The position numbers and the translations under genes were made by a program. Below, one piece after another: positions 1-13,385 of a stretch of DNA of 64,000 nucleotides; the first letter of the stretch is position 1, and every line of letters begins with the position of its first letter. The notes under the pieces were generated by a model, which searched no databases, was not told the origin of the DNA, and saw only the letters and a program-made list of their open reading frames with translations. Location of the stretch: NCBI RefSeq assembly GCF_901709675.1, contig NC_051091.1:9148967-9212966 (forward strand). Reading direction: 5' to 3'. Origin of the DNA: Syngnathus acus (lineage: Eukaryota > Chordata > Actinopteri > Syngnathiformes > Syngnathidae).

Positions 1-391
1 GCAGATAAAATGCAACGGCGCAAAGAATGATGAATGGTCTGTCCAAGGCAGAGATAAAGGAGCATACGCATTCCACTTTCCCAGCCCCTTACCTGTGTGT
101 TTGTGTGTATGTTCTCACATACAGTATGTGTAAGTACAGTAAACACTTCTCTGGCTGCTCTGACAGCCAATCAAAAACTTTCAATGAAATATAAAAGAAT
201 GGCTGTTTAAAAAGTCTGGGGAAACAAAAAGCGAGCCTCCAAAGTCATTTTGTACAATTTCTCTTGATCACGGCTAGTTTGGGTTTAATTCGATGTGCTT
301 TTCTTTGTAGAAGTAAACTGCTAAATAAATGATGTGCGAACACTTCCTTTGTCTCGACGTGATGATAAGAAGACTTGTATATACTACTTAC

Positions 392-409
392 CTTGTGTGC
401 CTGGGAAAG
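392..409 (-). other. cacna2d3: 18-nt microexon of cacna2d3
   Basis: A six-codon exon (LSQAHK) bounded by a CAACAG acceptor and a GTAAGT donor, phase 0 on both sides. It corresponds to LPQAQK in the mammalian protein, immediately after the segment ending EAYVDSA. It is the last cacna2d3 exon inside the window; the following exons lie to the left of position 1. Confidence 0.85.
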
Positions 410-3400
410 CTGTTGGGAGAGAAAAGACACAGATAGTGTGTTAAATGAATTGAAGTTTGCTCATTTTACACTGACTGAAAGCATTTGTGCACCGGGGCCG
501 AAATCCGCACGACTTAATGAAGCACGTAATGAGGAATCACTCCGGCGATATCACAAGTAACAAATGAAAACCACAAGCGCAATTACAGCTAGCTAGCAGT
601 ATCGAATCAAGTATGATTTAATTTCACTTAATTAAAATGGCTGCAAATTGTTAAGCTGCACTCTCTGAGTAGATTCTAGAATTTAAGAGGCGCACTTACG
701 GCGCTGTCCACGTAAGCCTCGGTCCACACGGTGTCGTGCTCGTGGTCAATAACTTTGGGACGACTCATGACGTGCAGATACCGCATCACGTTCTCTTGAA
801 CGTCCGCTAATGTGGAAATCTGACTGAAATATCCTGAAATAAAAACACACACAAGTCGGATTAATGCGCAGTGGGGTTGTCCCCCTCCCCTTTCCATTTT
901 TTTTTTTTGACAATGACTTTGGTGACCAGAGGTGTCGACACATGGGAGCGGTGAGCAGTCAGGAGGGACACACAGACAGGAAGAGGGATTAGAGCACATT
1001 GACCTCTGACCCCCCCAAGTGCCACTTCATTGCCTCTTGGCAGAACAAGCCAGAGGAGACACCCAAACGTATGCGCGCACACACATTTAGGGTGAAATGC
1101 AGCAGTTATCCACACATTCGATACTGAATTCATCTTTCCAACTTCTCGCTGGCAAGTGTTTATCAAGAAGTCGAACCTTTGTTGGCGCACGCCATCCATT
1201 TCAGGTTATCGGCAAAGGCAGACTCCCGTCCAATCAGGTAGGGGAATATACGTACCTGGGCATAAGAAAGGCTGTGGTCAAGAACAAAAAAATCTCTCTC
1301 TCTCTCTCTTTTTTTTTTTTAATAACTCCTAATCTTCTTTCATTTCACCCGTTATGCAGTTCAAGCCCTTTTTTGCCCTCAGGCATAGCGCGCGAGGGCA
1401 CGTTGCACTGTCCTTTCAAAGCACGCTGTGTGACATTGCCAATGCATGCATGGCTCATTGCTCCCAGATGCTTTGCTAAGCATAAAGCTTATAGAAAACC
1501 GAACGGTCGCCGAATAAAAGCCCCGAGGGTGTGTGAAGGGGGATATGGGGGTGTGGGATACCCTGCCTCACACTGCCCTGCATTCTGCCAAACACTGCCA
1601 ACACATGGACGCTTGACAGGAATGAAGAAAGGCCCCCCGAGCTGATATTTTTATTGCTCTGTGAATCGCAGAGCAAACAATTTTATTTCATTAAGACCGA
1701 ATGTGAAATCCTGGTAGACGTGTTAATGGGGGGGGGGGACCAGAGTCATGGCGAACGAGCTGCACTGCCCTTGAACGTAGTTAATTTCCCATACTTTATT
1801 CCTCGTGGGAATAATGGCGCTCTGAAATGCACCAGCACGTTGAAAAAACATCATATTGATTTGGATTTCACTTGGGAGCTATAAATGAAATTGATGTAAA
1901 AAAAAATTAAAAGAAACAATTCCCCAGATGTCAAAAGTTGAGGTGTGCTTGGCAAGTAGTATTAAAATGTACACTTTTTTTTTTTATCAAGCTAGAAAAT
2001 GATATGAAAACAAACTATTCCACATCAAATTCCATGTGGGGCAGATGTGCGACGGGTTTCACCTTTCTCTGGGGCCAATTGTACTTCTCAAACACATCAT
2101 CGTACATTTCAGTTGCCCCGTCTGTCACGAGCATGATGGCCTGGTTGCACACACTCCCATGGCCAGTCTGATTGAACTGCAGTCAAAGCAGGAACACATC
2201 ACAACAGTGTTAAGAAGACAACACAATACAACTTTATTTATACAGCGCGTGTAGAGCTGCAACAAAGACAAACAAAATAAAAAATTGAAACACAAATTAA
2301 TATACAGTAGCAGAACAGTAAAAAAAATAAAAGCTTATTAAAAATATGTCGAGAGATGTTGTTAGTTAAGACATTAAACAAACAGAGGCAACCAACAGCA
2401 CACTGTATATGATAAAATGGCAGCTATGGAGCCATCAGTCAATAAAATACAGTTGCCAGCGTGCTAGTTAATCGACCCAAGGAGTGCCGCGATTCTTGAT
2501 CCCAAATTCTGTGAAAGATGCACTGCAGTAATTACCGGTAAGTAGATTATTGACCCGTAACTGCGGAGAGACAGCGCAAGCTGAGCGGCCCAGAAATTAC
2601 ACTGCTAAAAATTATTACATTATTCCAAATGCAATCATTGCGTTGTACTAAAAAAGAATAAACAACATTAGTGCTTGACCTTCTTGTCAGGAAAAAAAGT
2701 CAGACCGTTTTACATATTAGATGAAACTCATATTAGGCATTCATTTTGAATTATTTGGCACTGTTGTTTAATAATAAGAATTAATCACCTAATTATGAAT
2801 CAATAGGATCATAGGATAGTCAATTCTAAAAAACGTTTGATAGCTGCTGCCTCATGTTATAAAAAAAAAAAGTCACCATACATAAATTGACCTACTTTTT
2901 TTTTGCGATGTTTATTTTCCACTCTCTCTCAGTGAAGCATCAACATTGAGTAGTGCAGCAGTTGTACGCTGCCCACCTGATTATCATATTCATTGCACAA
3001 CTCTAATTAATCTGACAATTGTGGCGGTACCTCACAGGCACTCACTCGCCTGAGAGCGGCGAGATAAAAAGCATGTGGCGTGGCTCTTGCCCTTATCTGC
3101 TTAGTCTTCCAATCAGGCTCGATATGAATCGTTGCCATTAATTAGAACCATTAATCACATTTCACAAGAGATGTGTGTGTGCTTTGGGATAGCACGGGCG
3201 TATTTCGACAAATCTTGTCCGAAGCACTCATACGCAATAACAATTTGATGCTTTTTATGCTCATCTGACAGAATAAACAATTTAGGCTTTCTTTCAAGCA
3301 GATCTCTGACTAGAAAAATAACATTTTTTTTCCCCAGTAAAATAATTGGCATGGTAGACAAGCTGTACCAACACTCAGTAGACAATGATCCAAATATAAA

Positions 3401-6400
3401 GTTATCTGATACTAACTGTAAAATATGTATTTCATTTTGTTTTAAAATTGCATTTGAACTCACTTCACTGAGAATTGTGAACGCTTCGGTCAACGCCTGC
3501 CCCAGAAGTCCAATCCCTTTGGCAAACAGCTTGTCCAGATGCTCCCGAAAATGCTGTCAGAAAAAGAAAATCAAGCAAATGATTTAAAACATCTCCCAAC
3601 TATTTCTTATATAACCGTGACTTTGGCCAGAACTCACATCTTTATTGGTTCTGTCTGCCCGCACCAGAGTGCTATTCAAACAAGGCTCCACATAATGAAT
3701 GTTCTGGTTATACTGCAAACACACAAGATCAATCCTGATCGATGTAAACACAAAAAAAGAACATGCACTGTATTGTACCTTGCCTCGCTTACCGCAATAA
3801 TGTTAAAGAAATCATCATCTCCGAGCGTGTCGAGAATCGAGGAGACCGTTTGTCTGGCGATGGTCAATCTCAGACCTTTCATGCTGCCGCTGACGTCTAC
3901 TAAGATGACGACATCTTTGGGTGAAGTTGCAGCCTGGATGTACCTGTCGTGTGATCAATGCAGCAGTGATAAAAAAAAAAAAAACAGACAGTTGTGGTTA
4001 AAACAATGCGAAAACGTACCACTTCCGATTCCTGCAGTCAAAGCCTATCACCCCGTTTTCATCCGTATGCCACTTCACCCCTACAGAAAAAAAAAAGAAA
4101 AAATCCAATTTTGATTACACAATGGCTATAAAACCATGTACTGAAAAGCGCCGGCATGCACGTAACCCCGCCAGCTCATTACTAAACATTGAAATACAAA
4201 TCGGTTCTTCTGGTAAACATTCCGAGCCATTGTCTGTGTTACGTCGTTATTTTGCCTCCGTTGTTTTGTTCCAATACTGCTGCGAAGCAACTACACGTTT
4301 CACATCATTGACGTCTGATAACTTTGGATCTGGCAGCCCGGCGCCTCTTGGTGCGCCCGCAGACCCCGAATGGCAAATGATAATTAATTACACTCAGTAT
4401 GCGCGCAGCCTCTCTGATGGTCTGTAAAATTACAACATTAGCCAAATTACCCTTTTAGCCATTTGATGTCATTTATTCTGATGCTTCTCTTGCACCGAAG
4501 GCTGATGGCTCCCTTGAGACCCTCCCACACCAAACAAAAACACACACACGCTCACTCACCAGGGTACTGCCTGAAGAAACCCTTTGCGCTACCAAAGTAC
4601 TGCCAAATAAGAGTGGGATCTCTTTCAAAATTGTCCACAAACACTTTGTTCAGAGCTTCGGACCAGTAGACCCCGTTGACTATGTCCGGATCTGCCGAGA
4701 TAAAAGTGAGAAAAAAAGTCGTGTACATCAAAATGGTAATGAAACTAATCATCCTGCTCACGGAACCAAGTGTGCGTTTGACCCTTATTGACCCCCCCCT
4801 GGAGGGCACACAATGCCTTTGACTAAATCATGGCCTCCCCTCCTCCTGTGGACAAGCTGGCAGCAGCCTCCTTTTGTGCGCTAAGACTTATGAGGAGTCC
4901 ATTACAGGCAAACAAAAGCGGCTCAGGAGTTACGCTTCTCTTTATACCCTTGACTTGCTATTGATCCCCCCGTCTTCAGCCTCGACCGTTTTTCACGTGA
5001 AACCACTTATTCCTGATTTCATCGGCTCCAGGTAAAACTTGCTCACCTTTGTTGTACATGTTGGTGGGCACCTGCACGACGCTGAGGCTGAGGTTGACGG
5101 ACAGATTGTTGAAGTGGTCGTTTGGCTCCAGGAGAAACTCTGCTCCCAACTCTACGTTGTTGCCCTCGTTGTCCACTTCGTTGATCAGCACAGCGTTGAA
5201 GTACTCGTACTGAAGACAAGTTTGGAGTAGAAGTGGAAAAATTAATTGATTAATCGACAACAAACCAATAATCAAATTAATCGCCTTGTATTTTAATAAT
5301 CGAGTAATTGTTTAGAGACATATTTTAATTAATGATTGTCAAATTCTTCTTATTTCAGGCTCTCCAAAGTAATAATTCTGCAATTTCTCTAATCCTTCAT
5401 GAAAGCGCACTGATTTATCTTTTGTGTTTAATCGAAATAAGACATTTGCAAACACCAACTTTTACTTTGAAAAGTAATGACCATCAATCAGTTGTGTATA
5501 AAACAGTTTTTTTTTTTTAGTCACTAAATAATAAGAAATACACATAAATAAATAATTGGTTAATAAACGGTAATTGGGGAATGTATTTTTTTTAATACAC
5601 TTTAATGCCAATAAAACTGAATCCAATTATCCGATTAATCGATAGAATAATCGATAATCCGTGCATATACTGTATATGTATGCATATGGGAGGAAGGGAA
5701 ATCCTTTTCTAGTGGCAAAATAAAAAAAAAAATCAAATTCTGGTCCTAACACAACGTTGTCATGGAAAATATGACAACCAGCGAAAGGTCTTGCTTCCCT
5801 AAAGGGAAACAGTTAGTCAGCCTTGTCCTCCAGTTGCTGCTACTTCAGAAGAAAGACGACCTCTTCCTGCCTGAGTGGCCTCTTTGTGGCCTCCTGCGCC
5901 GAGCCAGGAAGATTGTGGATGGAGGGAAGGGAGGAAAAGATGGGTGGTGGAGTCGAAGGCTTCGCACTCAAGGGGAGGCGATGTGGGCATGGCCATCAAG
6001 CAGCTCGTGACAGCTCATATCACGCCTGAGCGACTCTCTGACGAGCTCCGGCGGGCGGGCGGGGGAGGTAGGGAGGGGCGGAGGGAGGGAGGGAGGGAGG
6101 GAGGTAGGGGGGGGGAGCTTTCCACAGACGAATAGTGCATCCTCAGCAGAGCTGGCGGTATAGAGGCCCGTTAAGCGTGAGGGTTATTACTGTATAGTGG
6201 GCCATGGGACACTGCCGCTATGCTACGCTGACTTTTACACCACTGCAGTCAGCTGTAGGCCTCACTGCAGAGAGCTGCTCTCCATCCAGCAGCGTGTGTT
6301 AGGCCGTGCTGCAGAGTCCACCTACACACCAGGCGGATGTCTTCTCTCCGCAGAGGCATTCGTTTAATAGATCTTTATCATTGAAACACAGTGTAGTGTA

Positions 6401-7845
6401 CTAGTTCCATATTATGTTGTGTATTATTGCATGATAAATATATTCCAATACCACAAAAAAAGGCTTGAATCGTGTCCACTAAAATCTCTATTTTGTTAAT
6501 TAATTAATACATTATTATTATAATAATTATTTAACAAGGTCGGAAACAGATAAGAATAAAAAAAAGTACGGTTTGTCAGCCTAATGAGCATAATTGGCTT
6601 GTATTTTAGACGTACTGTCACAGTATCATTAATAATACCAATGTGCTTGATAAAACTGATCATTTTTCTTTATGCCGTGAGTCTCTGTCATCCTAGCCAT
6701 GGCATTGAAAAATATTGTGTATATTTTTTTTGTTGTTGTGTGAAAAGATTGAAAAATTGCAATTATACTATTTGGCCTATGAAACACATACAAAATAATT
6801 TCTGCAAGTGTTTACATTTTCAATTGATCACATTTTTTTTAAATGAAGTACTAGGCAAAAATGATGTTAATAAACCTGCTGATGCAACACTGAAAATACC
6901 CGATAAGAGACCTCAGCCCTGACGTGTGCTCCCTTGAACTTGTGAATCCTCTCGGGGTCAATGCGAAAACCTCACTCGTCCTGACTTGCAGCAGCTGAGA
7001 TAAGAAGGCCCCTTTATCGCACCGCGGGTCAGTGAAATGGGCCGTGAAAAATGTGCGGTGTCAGAGAAGGCGAGGGCATCGAAATGATGCCACGAGGAGC
7101 AATGTCATGACATCACATCATTAACGCACACTGATATTGAATTATTATTTTTTTATGTCCTATAAAAAGAAAGTCCACTATCATTCACATTGGTAAGTTG
7201 TGTCGCTTACAATATTTTCAATTCCCACAACCACTCAAAAGGATCTCAAACCATAGATTAATTTTTTTTAAATAATTGTAAACATTATAGGAAAATTCCA
7301 CTCCGTACTGACAGACAAATCCGATACTTTGAAGTGTAATTTTCAGAGCAGCGCCACAATCACATTCATTGAAATATTGTGAATTAATTGATTCATTATC
7401 ACCTAATTGCAGTGTCAACTAACGTTGAGAATTAATATCTTTAGAGTTGTTTGCATATGTCTTCGATTTTTTTTTACATCTCATTGAATTGTGTCGATGT
7501 ACCAAATGTAATACAGCTTTAATACGGTTAGGAGTATAATTAATTGTCAACTTGAAACTTTGCGATATTGAATTCAATGAGGGAGCTGCTTGTCTTGTTC
7601 TGGCTTGTGAGAAAAGCTCAGAAGCAGGAAGGAAACAAGGCAAGCGAAACTTATTCAAATGTTGTTAACGGTTCTATTAACTTTAAAGTACTGCCGTTGT
7701 TTCAGTGTTTTGTTGCTTGACTGGCTTTCCAATCTGGACGCATGTACGTGAAACAACGCTTTCCCAAAAAGACTTTCATTTATCTTTGTTCTTTGGACAG
7801 AGGGAAAGAGATGGGGAGGGGGTAGAGAGAGAGAGAGGGGGAGAG

Positions 7846-7924
<79 letters not shown>

Positions 7925-10900
7925 GAGAGAGGCAGGGGGTCTAATAAATGACAAAAATACTGCATTCCCTCTGCAGAGACTAAGGAAACTCAATGCAGCT
8001 TGAAGTTCCGCAATGGGAGCCACTATAATGTCCCAGACACAATCAACAATCCTTTGGATAGAAAACTACATATATAAATCCTTTGGATAGAAAAAAAAAT
8101 TGCAAAGTGTCTGATTCCACCCACTAACTGGCAACCTGAATCCTGATCTGCTTTAGATCTTCTATAAGCATGACATTTTCGCTTGGTGATGCGTTGTGAC
8201 ATCATGAAGCAGAAGCCTTCTTGTCACCTTCTCTAATCCACCGTCATCGCCACGAGATTAACCTCAATGCTAATGATTGGCTTCCATTTTGTGTGGAAAT
8301 AAAAGACTCACCTGCAGGTCTGGATTTTCTTTGTGTTGATGATGTGCCTCTTCTGCAGCCTCCACCAGCCTCTGCATAGAAACGTACAACTTGTGTGAAG
8401 ACTAGAAATTAAAATTCCAAATTACTATTGACTGTAATGCTGTTTAATATCATTGTTGAATCCATTATAGCAACATCTACACCTAGTGAATAGAAGCAAA
8501 AGACACGGCAGCGATCTGATTGGACGAGGCTGCTGTCTTGCAGAAATACAATGACATCATTGCCGCATCACTGCTTTAGAACTCCAATAGTTAGTTGTTT
8601 GTGCAGAATTTAACATTGATTATTCTTGCGACCGAGTTAAAATGGCTGACAGTACTTGGCCGCAACCATCAGCGGCCATTTTGTCAATGGGTAATTTGTA
8701 GTGGAGTCAAAATTGATGAAGCGATGATGTCATTACATTTTTCCAGCTATAGCAGTCCCCCAACGTTATTTTCGTGCAACTCACCGGTTTTAAGTAAAGA
8801 CATATTTTGGCGGACCGGCACTGAAACAAAACAAAAGAAATGACCTCATCGGCCATAAATATTACAAAGCATTTATAGTATTAAATTGGTTTCTTCTGGG
8901 GAGCCCGAGGGTTTCCCCAGAGTTGGTTCTTGCACTACACTTTGCCACCCTGGTGTCCGGTAATATATGGCTCCCAATTTCCCAAACAGTTTATCCCTTA
9001 GTGCAAAAAGTGGCCCATAGCGGTAGAGAAGCTCTGGGCAGTGATTGATGGAGGGAGCCGGGCGTTGGATTTCACGCAGCGCAGCGAGCAGCAGTCACCT
9101 CTATAATAACTCCCCCCGACAAATGTGCTTGGCTCTGTGTTTCCGGCAAAATGCAACGAGCAGGTAATTAACATCCATCACGTGCGTCAAAATAACTGCT
9201 ACATTAACACAATTGAGGCTTTCAATTGGGAAATTACGCGTGGGCCGACCAAATTATAAAATATCCGTTTTTACAATTCTAATTACCTCTAGTTTACAAA
9301 CTCCGGCAAGCATTTCTTCCTCATTAGCAAAATGTTGCATTTGGCTTTTTAGAATGTTGCCTCGTGTTCACCAAATGAAGCCACCTGCTCAGAGTGTCAT
9401 TTACAGGAGAAATTGTGGCAGAGCGAGGCGGAGATAAACGTTATCATGTCGGGGCAGCCTCTTGGGAAGCGTCTGCGCAGAGGTCGTCGACAGGCTGCTG
9501 CGGCGGCTCTCGCCTCTGATAACGCCGTGAACGCAGAACATCAATCTGCTTTTTCAATTTTGAAATCACTCATCATGTAGGGAAATAAGTGATAGCCCCG
9601 CATTTGCTCAAGCAACATCCCAAGGGGGTTATTTACACATCTGAAGACAGGAGCGGGCGTTTACAGTATTTTAGAGGCCTTTGTGCTTGTGTAAGGCTGA
9701 GAACTGCGTTACAATACAAAGACTTATCTCTCCAATGAAGCAATTTGACCGAGGCAGTTTTACAAGGTGCAAACATTACATTGATTTTATCTCTTTGGGT
9801 TTGCTGCATGGCTACTGTAAGACCTTGATCAGTCGTTCAAAGTTTCATCCAGTGCTTTTCCCTGATGTTTTGTTTCCCCAGTCTTTATTGAGCCAAAGCA
9901 CTCATTTTACATGCGAACAATTTCAAAGTAAATAAAAGATGGGCGCTGACTAAGTCTGTTGTGACACCACTTGTATTTTATTTTCCTCAGCGAGAAAAAG
10001 GGCAATCTGTTTGTAGAGGGGTTTAGCCGTTAAAGTATTTGACACATGTAGCGACTCAGCGAGGCATGCCGTTTCCATTTAGAGAAACAAACTTTTTGTC
10101 TTTTCTCTAGAATAACTCTACTTACCCTGGTGGCTTCTGCCTTTTTGCGGAACATTTCCTCCATTTTCACCGCCAGGTTTTTCACCAACTTGACACCATC
10201 GATTTCTTCTACTCGGACTGATTTTTCTGGTGGCTTGTACTTCTGGAAACAAACAAGCGGCGGCAGAAGCAATTGTTAAAAGCTCTGGGATACACGTTTA
10301 GACTACTTCAAATGTTGAGCAATTAGGGTGATCAAAAGCAAATAAAATACATCGTAAGAATATTCAGACATCCTCAGTGTGCTTTTCTGTGTCACATCGG
10401 CATGGTGGGAAATTCTTAGCAAGGCCTCCCCGCATGCCGGTTGACAAGATGCAGGAAGCCAATTCTCAGATGAACGGCTGATAAGATCCACATCTCGACA
10501 CATAAGATGAATAATGGTCTTTATCAGTTTGCAGTCTTCTGTCTGATTGGACGGAGACGGCAAAGTTGGGTGGCCGTAGAGGGGCGGGGCTGCGTCCGAA
10601 AGGCTACGCATGGTAAGAGTGTAATTGAAATGAGTCAGGGCAGAGGAGAAAGATAATAACGTGTCAAGCCTGGTTGATTCTGGGTAATGAACTACAGTCC
10701 AAATAATGCTGATTCCACCGGAAGCACTGGACCTCCCCTGATACGGGACGATCTCCACGTCTTAGAGGAATATAACATTACATAATCCCTCACCTGACAG
10801 GCACATCCACACAGCCTGGGATAATGCTATCAAAAGATAAACACGGCCGCAGCTGCTTGGAGCTCATTCAAACACACTGCGGATTACGCGCACACAAAAA

Positions 10901-13385
10901 CACACACACTGGTACATGAGGCGACAAATTACCTACTGAAAGGAGGAGTGCGGGCTCGCGCTGGAGCAGAACAGTTCATTTCACGCCTGTCCTCCTCGCC
11001 TCAGCGCCCAGTGTACCCCCCGCCCCCTCCCCACAACATCAAGATAAGATTAAGCGCCATCCATCAACAATCAGCAGTGATCATGATTATTGATCAAAAC
11101 AATGGCAAGTGTAGAAAGAGAGCCCCGGCGGCGGGCCATTGTGTTCTCTGAGATTTTAGTGAAAGCGCACATTTGACTATAGAAGTATCTGATGCTCAGC
11201 CTTAATGACCAGCGCCTAACGACCCTTTCACTTTCCTCACAGCTTGCTGCTTTGTGCCGCTCTGGCACCAGACACGCCTCCATGAGCGCAGGCAAAGTGC
11301 TTACATCCGCAAAAAAGAAGGGAAAAATCTGTAGGGCATATTACGTTCATCAAATATTCCTTGAAATGTAGAATTTGTTATTTGGTAAAATGTCTCCTCA
11401 CCTCAGGGCAAGGTGGTCCCTGGTTTTGAGCCTGGAGTCGCTTTCGAAACGCTGTCTGGATGCTTTCGCCGTATCTGCGTGGATTTACTCGGGTTGTTCC
11501 GCCTTCCTCCCACACTCCGGGACATAAGATTCGAGAATTAATCCTGCCGCTGCCTTTGGTTGAGGGAGAGGAGGCCTCTGAGCTGGAGTTGCTCCCGGGA
11601 CGTGGCACTGTGATGGCCCACAGTTCCTAAAAGAATGAAGCAGAGCAAGGATACAAGGATGTCTGGATTTTAAAAAAAATAATTAAGCATTCACACCAGC
11701 CTCTTCAACATCTTCCACCGCATTGCAAACAGTCAAGTCTGTCAGACTCAAATCCAGACTGACATTCATCACAAGTTACCGAGTGCTCACAAGTGGTCAA
11801 ACGTTGTCATTACATCTACCGCATGGGCCTTTGTTGAATGGCTGCTCAGTTCCTCCACCTTTCACATAAGCCTATACCGCACACTTGTTCAATCTATCTC
11901 CCTGTCACATCCATAACCAAGGCTCTTGACTACAGGGAGTTCATGGGAGGGATGAGGACAGGAGGGATGTGGAATCAGGGCCGTGGTTAATGGGCCATAT
12001 CAACACCACGGAATACCCCCCCAACACACACACACACACACTCATACACAGCAAGCATCAGAGATGGGAATCGGCATGACAGTGTTCAACTGTGCCAATG
12101 CATGATCTACAAACAAAGTATATTGAAATGTCATATAAATACCTTTTGCAGCAGCTGGGATCCAGAATATTTGGCAGAAATGGATTTAATCTCTCCTCCA
12201 AAAGCTGAAGCCCACAGTTTTACACTGACAAAGGACAAAATATCATCAAAATAAGATTTAAAAAAACCTCTCTCAAAATATGGAAAAAAGCAGATTTTTT
12301 TAATTGACATTTTTATGTTACCCCGCCCCTAAAAACACCCATGAAATATCTTACACCTGCATATACTTCGCTTCAACTTGCTTGACACACGCTAAATATA
12401 CACAATACTTGCTCAGTTAAATGGGATCATACTGCATAGATGCTGCAGTGCACTTTGATAAACTGCTGCTAGTTGGGGGGGAAAAAAGGGAAAATAACAA
12501 TTTCAGTCAATATGTATAATAAATGATTGCGAAAGCGCAATACAAATAAAGATGTATTGCATTGTTAATAAACGAATGGGCTATGTTAAGTATACTTGCA
12601 TATAGACACCACTCATTTGTTTAGTAAAAAAAACAAGCTGATAAAATATATTACAATGGAGACATTATTATTATTATTAAACCATTATAATTTTTTTCAA
12701 AGTCTGCAGGAAAATTGACGTTTATTTTTCTTCAACTCTCTCAAGTTTTATGACGCTAGTGATTTCAAATAATTAAACTCCTCATCCGACATGATTTTCT
12801 TAGATGAATACTTTAATAAAACCTAATTGGTAGGGAAAATGGTCAAAACGATATTCTTAAATGTTTCAATTGCATCGTAACAATTGCTTTCTGTGTTGAC
12901 GGGCGAAAAAACTGCATTCATTTTCGTTCTTATTTTAATCTTTTTTTGCGACGTAGTTAATGCATAACGCTTTTCCCAATGGCAAAACAAATCCTTTTGT
13001 TTCATGCATGCGTTCTTTAATTTATTTTAGCACTTAAATATTGTTCAACATTAAGAAAAACAGTTAATTAAACAGTTCCCTTAGCAACACCTTTCTTTCA
13101 CTATTTAATCCACCAACAAATGCGGCCTGGCCGCGCTGTTAAACTACTTTTGAATGCCATGTGACCAGATGCATGCACAGAAAATCCCTCCACAAAATGT
13201 TCTGTATCTTATCATTTTTTCCCCTCCCGAAGTCAACATTTCCCTCCAAAGTGGCTTGTCACTCACACCGACAGCGGGATCCCCTGCTGGGAAGCGGCGG
13301 CCACCTCCAGTAGGAGCACGCTGAAGCCCGCCAGCATGCACAGCGGCAGGCTGACGACGCAGCATGCGCGCCGAAGAAGCATCAT
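392..13385 (-). CDS. cacna2d3: Voltage-gated calcium channel alpha2delta-3 subunit, N-terminal 14 coding exons (partial, runs off left edge)
   Basis: Extracellular, membrane-anchored auxiliary subunit that promotes trafficking and modulates gating of voltage-gated calcium channels. Exons in transcript order: 13385-13267, 12224-12143, 10242-10126, 8371-8312, 5209-5047, 4691-4560, 4080-4020, 3943-3793, 3712-3638, 3553-3464, 2176-2063, 1255-1177, 833-700, 409-392. They sum to 1395 nt (465 codons) with consistent phases and GT..AG borders throughout. Residues 1-31 look like a signal peptide, followed by IPLSVVKLW as in alpha2delta-3. A VWA domain spans about 256-440 with an intact MIDAS (DVSGSM, D261/S263/S265). 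Start chosen at the MMLLRR methionine pair; the frame stays open upstream to 13586, but that part is low-complexity and unlike the family. Exon 12 reads IFPYLIGRE where I expect IFTYLIGRE. The rest of the gene (Cache region, delta peptide) lies outside the window. Paralogue assignment to -3 rests on close residue identity recalled from human. Confidence 0.95.
2210..2300. repeat. L2-like interspersed repeat tail in cacna2d3 intron
   Basis: The stretch with ACTTTATTTATACAGCGC resembles the widely dispersed 3' ends of fish L2-type retroelements. Family assignment is from memory only. Confidence 0.35.
5225..5670. mobile_element. Degenerate AT-rich DNA-transposon-like remnant
   Basis: AT-rich segment in a cacna2d3 intron with repeated GATTAATCGA/TAATCGAT motifs near both ends, as seen in decayed fish hAT-type MITEs. 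No clean target-site duplication was found. Confidence 0.3.
6048..6118 (+). repeat. G-rich tract with G-quadruplex potential
   Basis: More than ten runs of three or more G separated by one to four bases (GGAGGGAGGGAGGG type). It lies in a cacna2d3 intron; the C-rich strand is the one transcribed into the pre-mRNA. Confidence 0.8.
7849..7920. repeat. (GA)n microsatellite
   Basis: About 36 tandem GA units with imperfect GA/GGGA flanks out to about 7798-7935. It lies in the cacna2d3 intron between exons 4 and 5 and reads as (TC)n in the transcript. Confidence 0.95.

Noticed and set aside
1097-1645. 182-codon ORF on the plus strand
   Set aside because: Overlaps cacna2d3 exon 12 antisense and low-complexity intron; no domain or codon signal of its own.
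3539-4114. 191-codon ORF on the plus strand
   Set aside because: Antisense to cacna2d3 exons 7-9 and their introns; explained by the lack of complementary stops in conserved coding sequence.
7655-8023. Leu/Ser-rich ORFs around 7.7-8.0 kb
   Set aside because: Translations of the (GA)n microsatellite.
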